Notes under the pieces: model-generated
What the model saw: the letters and a program-made list of their open reading frames with translations, nothing else
Database searches by the model: none
Told to the model about the DNA's origin: nothing
Translations under genes and position numbers: made by a program
Assembly (NCBI GenBank): GCA_030595665.1
Contig: JAUVCV010000024.1
Span: 1-38,701 of the forward strand
Source of the DNA: Methanogenium sp.
Lineage (GTDB): Archaea > Halobacteriota > Methanomicrobia > Methanomicrobiales > Methanomicrobiaceae
Direction of reading: 5' to 3'
DNA length: 38,701 nucleotides
In this document: one piece after another, positions 33,842 to 38,701 of the stretch
How the letters are laid out: each line of letters opens with the position of its first letter
Numbering within the stretch: the stretch's first letter is position 1

Positions 33842-34321
33842 TTAGAAATGGATATCCAGAAATTCGCACAGTGCATCTACAGTATTCCCACCGGCAATAG
33901 CTGAAATCTCCGGTGAAAAGACCGTCCCTGTCACCGCCTGGTAGCGACCGGGAGATGAATCCGGATGATCACATTTATTCAGAAAAACGGCATAGGGATG
34001 CCCCGATGCGCTAAGGGCATCGCAAATTTGCACCGTTAACCCATCCAGATCATGCGTGGTATCAGCCACAACAATTGCTCCGTCCATACCCTGAGAGATA
34101 ATCCCGCGGACAAATTCAAATCGTTCCTGGCCCGGTGTGCCAAAGAGATATATTTTCCTGTTATTGATCACTGTCCGACCAAAATCAAGCCCGACTGTCG
34201 TCGGAATGCCACCGTTATTTACTTCGATATGGCGGGAATCAGGATCAATTGCCCGTATAAACGATGATTTGCCTGCATTATATGCACCGAAAATCACAAT
34301 CTTTAGTCTGGAACGGTCCAT
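33842..34321 (-). CDS. Small Ras-like GTPase (COG2229-type)
   Basis: The 159-residue protein has the G1 P-loop GAYNAGKSS, a G2 threonine in PTTVGLDFG, the G3 region FGTPGQERF, and the G4 NKCD (113-116). The usual G3 aspartate (DTPGQ) is replaced by Gly; this FGTPGQ form also occurs in COG2229-like small GTPases, so it is a family trait and not decay. Members act as switches with small partner proteins; no Roadblock/longin partner is visible beside it. Weak G5 (EISA). It is transcribed alone on the minus strand. Confidence 0.88.
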   Translation of the reverse strand: MDRSRLKIVIFGAYNAGKSSFIRAIDPDSRHIEVNNGGIPTTVGLDFGRTVINNRKIYLFGTPGQERFEFVRGIISQGMDGAIVVADTTHDLDGLTVQICDALSASGHPYAVFLNKCDHPDSSPGRYQAVTGTVFSPEISAIAGGNTVDALCEFLDIHF

Positions 34322-34380
34322 TGATATTATCTGTTTGGTTTACGCTTCATATAAAATTTTCAGTCAAAAACAGGACATTT

Positions 34381-34608
34381 ACGGGCGGGGAACAAACAAA
34401 CGGTGTTTCACATGACACTGCGAAATTCCGGTTAATAAAAAAGGGAAACAGATCCGGATTATTGATTGCGACCCACAGGCAAATGCAGCCACCGGACGTA
34501 ACAAACACCAGGAAACACGAGAGAATATGTCTGATGCCTTTATGTGTCAGGCACAGAAGGATATTATCTCGTGTGCCTCAAAGACACAGTATATACACAC
34601 ACAAAAAT
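34381..34608 (+). pseudogene. ParA/MinD-family ATPase fossil
   Basis: Two adjacent reading frames together recall the N-terminal third of a ParA ATPase. In one, TNGVSHDTAKFRLIKKGN (about 34402-34450) stands where KGGVGKTTTA...KKGK is expected, with the Walker A lysines and glycines lost. After an A-run at about 34435-34442 the similarity moves to another frame: KQIRIIDCDPQANAATG (Walker A' Asp region, LLIDCDPQGNAT in intact proteins). DAFMCQAQKDIISCASKTQY and a stop follow. Intact ParA proteins are about 250-290 residues. The rest is absent. ParA drives plasmid or chromosome partitioning, so this may mark a lost plasmid-like insertion. Confidence 0.5.
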
Positions 34609-34765
34609 AGTATCTACAGACTCTAAGGTATTGATCTCTGCTCCCCGTCACCTGACATATCGTATGGATGAAGATTACCTGTATGAACGTGAAGACCTGA
34701 TTTTTGTTCTGAAAACAAACGACAAGCTGATTTTCAGTCATTATAGAGTTACAGACCAGCCCTGA
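34544..34765 (+). CDS. Possible small protein of unknown function (doubtful)
   Basis: A GTG-started frame of 73 codons overlaps the end of the ParA fossil. Its second half (MDEDYLYEREDLIFVLKTND) looks like real beta-strand protein sequence with balanced charge, but I do not recognise a family and see no clear ribosome site. It may be a fossil or a chance frame. Confidence 0.25.
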   Translation: MSGTEGYYLVCLKDTVYTHTKIVSTDSKVLISAPRHLTYRMDEDYLYEREDLIFVLKTNDKLIFSHYRVTDQP

Positions 34766-35066
34766 CACCCTGCCCGGCATGGAATAATTCGTCATCAACA
34801 GGAAAAATATTCATTCACAACATACCCGGTGATTACCACACCGGACAGCGGGATGGTTACGCCTGCAGGACTAACGTGCACGGCAGACTATTTCTTCACG
34901 ATTTCACAGATATGTCGGGGAAAACGGAAGAGACGGGAATCTCAACAGAAGAAAAACGGGCCGTGAAAAAAAGTGTCCACGAACATAATGCAATATGGCC
35001 GAACGCCTGCATTCCCCAAAAAATAGTATAACAGTTCAGCTTTGAACAGGTATAGTTGATATCACA
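34766..35066. other. Intergenic stretch before cheR
   Basis: No gene is supported in these 301 bases. A 39-codon plus-strand frame from an ATG at about 34913 (MSGKTEETGISTEEKRAVKK at its start) ends at a TAA near 35032 and is too short to judge. AT-rich sequence just before 35067 (AAAAAATAGTATAACAG, about 35018-35034) may be the cheR promoter. Confidence 0.3.
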
Positions 35067-35870
35067 ATGGAAACCAGAGGATTTCAGTCGGTTCTGCGCA
35101 CGATAGAATCGAAAATAGGCATACAGTGCGCAAACTACAAACAAGACTATCTCCAGCGGAGAATTCAGTCCAGAATGCGCATGAACAAAACAGATTCATA
35201 TGCTGAATATAATTCCCAGCTCATTTCAAGCACGACTGAACAGGAAGCACTCCGGAATGCTCTCACTATTAATGTGACAAAATTCTGGCGGGATCCTGAG
35301 GTGTTTGAACTGATAAAGCGTGAAGTTCTTCCGGAGATCAAACGCAGGAAACAGAAAATCCGGATATGGAGTGCCGGATGTGCCACCGGGGAGGAACCAT
35401 ACACCCTTGCGTTGATGTGCCATGAAGCCAGGGTGCTGTTCCCGGATGTGCAGATGACCATCTTTGCCTCAGACATCGATAAAGAAGCTCTGAAAAAGGC
35501 AGAAGAGGGCATATACCATAGAAAAGCACTGGTAAACCTATCCGAATCCCAGATTCGCAGGCATTTTGATGGACAAAAAGACGGGACATACAAGGTAAAA
35601 CAGCATCTCAAAGATCTCGTGAAATTCTCCCGGCATGACCTGATGAGCGGACGGGCGGTGACCCAGTATCTGGACATTATCCTCTGCAGGAATGTGACCA
35701 TCTACTTCACAGAAAAACAGAAGGATGAACTCGCACGGATATTTGCACCAGCGCTTGCAGAAGGCGGGTACTATGTGATGGGCAAAACAGAGTATATGGG
35801 AAGGGATGTAGAGCACCTGTACGACCCATTTAATCCGATACAAAAGATCTACCTGAAGAAGAAAAAGTGA
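35067..35870 (+). CDS. cheR: CheR-type protein-glutamate methyltransferase
   Basis: The 267-residue protein has an all-helical N-terminal CheR domain (YKQDYLQRRIQSRMR binds the receptor substrate). The SAM-dependent methyltransferase domain carries NVTKFWRDPEVF (70-81), SAGCATGEEPYTLAL (102-116, SAM motif I), FASDIDKEALKKAEEGIY, and DIILCRNVTIYF (typical NVLIYF block). CheR methylates glutamates of chemoreceptors. No cheB, cheA or receptor gene lies in the window, so it is an orphan copy. It may serve a distant chemotaxis cluster or another signalling pathway. Confidence 0.93.
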   Translation: METRGFQSVLRTIESKIGIQCANYKQDYLQRRIQSRMRMNKTDSYAEYNSQLISSTTEQEALRNALTINVTKFWRDPEVFELIKREVLPEIKRRKQKIRIWSAGCATGEEPYTLALMCHEARVLFPDVQMTIFASDIDKEALKKAEEGIYHRKALVNLSESQIRRHFDGQKDGTYKVKQHLKDLVKFSRHDLMSGRAVTQYLDIILCRNVTIYFTEKQKDELARIFAPALAEGGYYVMGKTEYMGRDVEHLYDPFNPIQKIYLKKKK

Positions 35871-35900
35871 TCAAACCATTTTTTGTATGTCATAAGTTCT

Positions 35901-36146
35901 TCAGCGCTTTTTATTACCCGGATTGTTTCTCTCAATACGAGAAACCCTATCCATCAGTTCTTTCTTTTTCGAGGCCTGTTTCACCTGACTGAGCATAAAC
36001 ATAAGATTGATTCCAATCACCACGAGGAGCATGGTGAGGCCAACTCCCATCAGGACACCTTCTGACGTCAGAAACACGGAGACCAGCAATACCACAAATG
36101 AGATCAGGTAAAATATAATCCATGTGCGTGATTCCTGCAGATCCAT
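35901..36146 (-). CDS. Small two-helix membrane protein
   Basis: The 81-residue protein has two hydrophobic helices (about 9-27 and 31-51) and a basic C-terminal cytoplasmic tail rich in Lys and Arg (KQASKKKELMDRVSRIERNN). I recognise no family. It is convergent with cheR. A GT-rich stretch (about 36180-36205) lies in the 131-base gap shared with the divergent gene at 36278. Confidence 0.7.
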   Translation of the reverse strand: MDLQESRTWIIFYLISFVVLLVSVFLTSEGVLMGVGLTMLLVVIGINLMFMLSQVKQASKKKELMDRVSRIERNNPGNKKR

Positions 36147-36277
36147 AGATTATCAAAAATTGCAGCCCGATGCTATTTAACTGTGTGTGTATATGTGTGC
36201 GTGCACTGGAATTCCACCCCCACCTCTGAAAAAATGAGAGAAAAACAGTTATCAGAAAGGCTATACAAGGTTATGAT

Positions 36278-36964
36278 GTGAAACGGGCAGACATCCTCAC
36301 CTTTGCCGGTGCAATCATCATTGTGGTTATCATCGCAGTGGCCTCTCAGGGGATTGGCAGCATCCCGGGGATTAGTAGCATCCCGTGGTTAAATGGATTT
36401 ATTTCGCCAGAATCACCATATGAAAATCCTGCAGGCGAATTTACCCCCCACACCCCGCAGGTATGGAAGATTCCTAAAAATACTGATCTGAATACCGTCT
36501 TTGTGAGTGGTGAGGGAGGATACCCGGTCACGGATTTTCCGGATGACATGACGCATTTTGGTGCATCAGACCCTGAGTATTCTGAAATATGGATGCCAGG
36601 AGAGATAGTCCGGTTTGCAACATACACCGGTCCGGGTAATGGATTTTCAGAGAAATTTCATGTTCCGTTTGGATTCTGGCGGATAAATGCCAGCATGACA
36701 GCAGTCAATAAACCGGAAAGTTCCCAACTAACCTGGATACTTGTGGACGCTGAGACCGGTAACATTGTCACCGGCAATCAGATGCGGTATGGGGAACATG
36801 TGACGAAGACGGTTCAGGCATCAGGGGACGCATTTTACGTCATCGTGAGTACACAGGACGTGAATCAGTATAAATTCATTCTGGAAACAACAAAAGCACT
36901 GTATGGTGACAACCTGATACAGTCGCCAGTCAGGAGACTCACTGCATTCCTGAACGCAGCATAA
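36278..36964 (+). CDS. Membrane-anchored extracytoplasmic protein of unknown function
   Basis: The 228-residue protein has one N-terminal membrane helix (about 7-26, TFAGAIIIVVIIAVASQG) that acts as signal-anchor. An extracytoplasmic domain follows, with a beta-rich C-terminal half (FGFWRINASMTAV, LTWILVDAETGNIVTG, DAFYVIVSTQDVNQYKFIL). The second half resembles a jelly-roll or pre-peptidase-like beta domain in pattern only. It starts with GTG at 36278; the nearby ATGs at 36273 and 36276 are out of frame. It converges on the lipoprotein gene at 36979. Confidence 0.75.
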   Translation: MKRADILTFAGAIIIVVIIAVASQGIGSIPGISSIPWLNGFISPESPYENPAGEFTPHTPQVWKIPKNTDLNTVFVSGEGGYPVTDFPDDMTHFGASDPEYSEIWMPGEIVRFATYTGPGNGFSEKFHVPFGFWRINASMTAVNKPESSQLTWILVDAETGNIVTGNQMRYGEHVTKTVQASGDAFYVIVSTQDVNQYKFILETTKALYGDNLIQSPVRRLTAFLNAA

Positions 36965-36978
36965 AAAAACAGGTCATC

Positions 36979-37581
36979 TCACCCATTAAGGGCGAGTTCG
37001 ATTGACCGTTCAAGAGAGGTAATAAGCCCGGCAAAATTGACATTCAGGGCCTTTGCTTCAGCAATATCCAAATGCATCTCTGTTGGGACCAGAGTCATAT
37101 TAATTCCATTCATGCGGGTATCAGAAACAGAGAGTTCTGTACGGGCAAGGGCAAGATTGCCCTGAGCGGCATCCATCTCCATATACCAGTCATCATACTG
37201 GTAGATTTCTGCTGCGTCACCTGCATTCAGGATGTGAATCTGGGCGGCTGACACGTCCCGGGCAGCGGAGACATATGCCATTTTTCCAAAAATCATTTCA
37301 CGCAATGCATACGGAGCACTGGGTTTAGTGGATTCAGGTTTCGGTTGTATGGCATCCACAATTAAAAATGCCTCGTTCAGGTCCGCCTCTGCTCCCTGAA
37401 GTTTCGCATCAGTCAGTTCAGGTGGACTGGTGTCCCAGTTAATTTCACGGATTTTCGTATCAGCATTATCATACAAAGATGATGCCGATGAATATGCATC
37501 CTTATCAGTAACACACCCACAGATACAGATTCCTGCAAAGAGAAATACCAGCGCACTATATGCAAACCAAGATGAATTCAT
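36979..37581 (-). CDS. Lipoprotein with a helical extracytoplasmic domain
   Basis: The 200-residue protein has a lipoprotein signal peptide with a clear lipobox (GICICGC, cysteine at about 23). The mature domain is almost entirely helical (ASSLYDNADTKIREINWD, DAKLQGAEADLNEAFLIVDA, YVSAARDVSAAQIHILNAGD, LERSIELALNG), reminiscent of four-helix-bundle sensor or scaffold domains. I do not recognise a named family. It is monocistronic and convergent with 36278-36964. Confidence 0.78.
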   Translation of the reverse strand: MNSSWFAYSALVFLFAGICICGCVTDKDAYSSASSLYDNADTKIREINWDTSPPELTDAKLQGAEADLNEAFLIVDAIQPKPESTKPSAPYALREMIFGKMAYVSAARDVSAAQIHILNAGDAAEIYQYDDWYMEMDAAQGNLALARTELSVSDTRMNGINMTLVPTEMHLDIAEAKALNVNFAGLITSLERSIELALNG

Positions 37582-37669
37582 CAGATATATACCACCATGT
37601 GTTGTCGATTATTCAAAGGAGAAAGAAAAAGGAGAAATCAAACTCCATTTTGTGTTTACTCTCACCAGA

Positions 37670-37882
37670 CTATACTTTCTCAATGATTATCCGGATTTTA
37701 TCACCTGCAGTCAGTCCGAGACCTTTTGGCACATCAATATTATACCAGAGGCCAAGTGGATTGCCTTCCGTTGCCGGGGCTTCATCAGACTGAGTGCCCT
37801 GGTTCATAAGACAGTCTTTTTTTTCATCAATATTTGCGACAAATTCAATATCAGATACAAATTCAACGATTCTATCAGTCAT
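37670..37882 (-). CDS. Small protein of unknown function
   Basis: The 70-residue acidic protein contains the sequence GNPLGLWYNIDVPKGLGLTA followed by GDKIRIIIEKV, a plausible small beta-barrel half. A GAGG about 12 bases before the ATG at 37882 supports translation. I recognise no family. It lies between the lipoprotein gene and a transposon end. Confidence 0.55.
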   Translation of the reverse strand: MTDRIVEFVSDIEFVANIDEKKDCLMNQGTQSDEAPATEGNPLGLWYNIDVPKGLGLTAGDKIRIIIEKV

Positions 37883-37915
37883 ATAAATGAGTTTCCTCTA
37901 ATCAAGTTAATGCTT

Positions 37916-37992
37916 TGGTTTAACTCGCGGGGTGAAGGGGCAGAGCGAGAAGTCCCCGGTCTTTAGGCCGGGGATGAAAGCAGAGCCCCTTC
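37916..37992 (+). mobile_element. IS200/IS605-type right end with nested palindrome
   Basis: A coding tail RGEGAEREVPGL ends at a TAG (37964-37966) that sits in the loop of the hairpin CCCCGG/CCGGGG (37954-37959/37968-37973). A second, outer stem GAAGGGGC/GCCCCTTC (37934-37941/37985-37992) encloses it. A stop codon inside a terminal GC hairpin is the typical end of tnpB elements, where the guide-RNA scaffold is also located. The tnpB body that should precede it is absent, so this is a remnant. It lies 176 bases upstream of another tnpB start. Confidence 0.6.
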
Positions 37993-38167
37993 TTCACTAC
38001 GATAATTATATTGTGTGTCGTCACGCAAATTGCATCAGGAGTATCCTGCAACCATAAAATTGTTGTGGGGAGATGGGTTATGTTCTCCCTCATATTTCCT
38101 TACAACATCCGGGCAGGTTAGTCTTGATGTTCTGAAAAGTTACGTTGATTCTCAAATGGAGAAATGA

Positions 38168-38701
38168 ATGATCGTTTCCTACAAGTATCGGGCATATCCA
38201 GATTCGGTTGCAGAGACGCGACTGAATACAGCACTTGATACTTGCAGGTGGCTCTACAACAAACTTCTGGAAGAATGTAATGAGGCACGGGCCTTGTGCA
38301 CCCCTCTGAAGAAGCAGGAAACACAGGCACGAATCGTCTCTCTAAAGGATGAGAATCCTGCACTGAAAGACGTCTACTCCAAAGTGCTCCAGATGGTAAA
38401 CTACACACTATGGAGCAATATTGCCGCCCTGTCACAGACAAAACAGAGGGGGAGAAATGTTGGGAAACTCCGTTTCAAGAGCGCATTCCGATATCGGACT
38501 CTAAATTATAACCAATCTGGATTCAGGATTGACAGAGAACATAATGTCATCACATTCTCAAAGATCGGTGCCGTCCGGGTCAGGATGCATCGACCATGTG
38601 TTGGGAGGGTGAAAGGCATTCTGATCACCCGCTCCGGTGATAGGTGGTATGTAATTATTCAGGCTGAGCAGGAAGTTTCTGAAACAAAGAAATGTGGCAG
38701 G
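38168..38701 (+). CDS. tnpB: TnpB (IS200/IS605 family RNA-guided nuclease), 5' part
   Basis: An uninterrupted frame of 178 codons runs from ATG 38168 (GGAG at about 38157-38160) to the window edge. The start VSYKYRAYPDSVAETRLN, CRWLYNKLLEECNEA, LKDVYSKVLQMVNYTLWSNI, GKLRFKSAFRYRTLNYNQSG and TRSGDRWYVIIQAEQE are the standard N-terminal blocks of TnpB (OrfB_IS605 family). The catalytic RuvC residues and zinc finger lie beyond the edge. TnpB cuts DNA using a guide RNA made from the element's right end. No tnpA is visible upstream, so this is an IS1341-type copy unless tnpA follows. Confidence 0.93.
   Translation, partial: MIVSYKYRAYPDSVAETRLNTALDTCRWLYNKLLEECNEARALCTPLKKQETQARIVSLKDENPALKDVYSKVLQMVNYTLWSNIAALSQTKQRGRNVGKLRFKSAFRYRTLNYNQSGFRIDREHNVITFSKIGAVRVRMHRPCVGRVKGILITRSGDRWYVIIQAEQEVSETKKCGR

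Noticed and set aside
34120..34160. Gly in place of Asp in the G3 motif of the small GTPase as a sign of decay
   Set aside because: The FGTPGQ form is normal in COG2229-like GTPases, and all other G motifs are intact.
36180..36205. GT-rich stretch as a simple repeat or regulatory element
   Set aside because: It is short and irregular, with no clear unit count.
1..38701. CRISPR arrays
   Set aside because: No regularly spaced direct repeats with unique spacers were seen on either strand.

Overview
The window comes from a methanogenic archaeon, most likely a hydrogenotrophic member of the Methanomicrobiales. The evidence is archaeal transcription factor E, archaeal-type alanyl-tRNA synthetase and Trm56, methanogenesis marker protein 8, the methanogen homocysteine gene set (COG1900, NIL-ferredoxin and UPF0280 proteins), histidine kinases with the 'RHDILNQ' type of H-box, a methanogen-type radical SAM/SPASM enzyme, and surface proteins with one C-terminal membrane segment. 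Genes are packed with ATGA, TGATG or TTGA overlaps, and GTG or TTG starts are common.

Layout. 1-4437: tail of an incoming gene, a TPR surface protein, a decayed hydrogenase-maturation protease, a zinc-ribbon membrane protein, a TauE/SafE permease, and a PUA/PAPS-reductase-like protein overlapping hisH. 4438-6801: an AT-rich island with a DarT-DarG DNA ADP-ribosylation toxin-antitoxin pair and an inverted repeat at its promoter. 6802-11305, minus strand: alaS with a membrane winged-helix regulator, then nif3-like with a SWIM protein. 11450-14045: a three-gene homocysteine-biosynthesis operon. 14575-17470: an information-processing operon (winged helix, trm56, ATP-grasp, tfe, HD hydrolase). 17471-19990: a region dense in inverted repeats, a solitary IS200/IS605-type right end, then a two-gene AT-rich operon encoding an N5-(carboxyethyl)ornithine synthase-like dehydrogenase and an ATP-grasp ligase. 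20334-21150: an ACT regulator and tRNA-Leu(GAG) behind a structured leader. 21638-29099: a membrane histidine kinase, a radical SAM/SPASM enzyme, a large secreted protein with repeated domains, a methyltransferase fossil and a soluble PAS/GAF histidine kinase. 29188-34765: a TspO fossil, HAD hydrolase, marker protein 8, DUF1624 membrane protein, adenine deaminase, lipoprotein, small GTPase and a ParA fossil. 35067-38701: CheR, small membrane and lipoproteins, a second IS200/IS605-type right end, and the 5' part of a tnpB that runs off the window.

The best candidates for an undescribed system are (i) the CeoS-like/ATP-grasp pair, which could make a modified opine-like amino acid or peptide, together with the unusually structured DNA/RNA segment directly upstream, and (ii) the radical SAM/SPASM enzyme, which has no visible peptide substrate but a large secreted neighbour. 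The window also holds four recognisable gene fossils (hydrogenase protease, methyltransferase, TspO, ParA). They show continuing gene loss between intact housekeeping operons.
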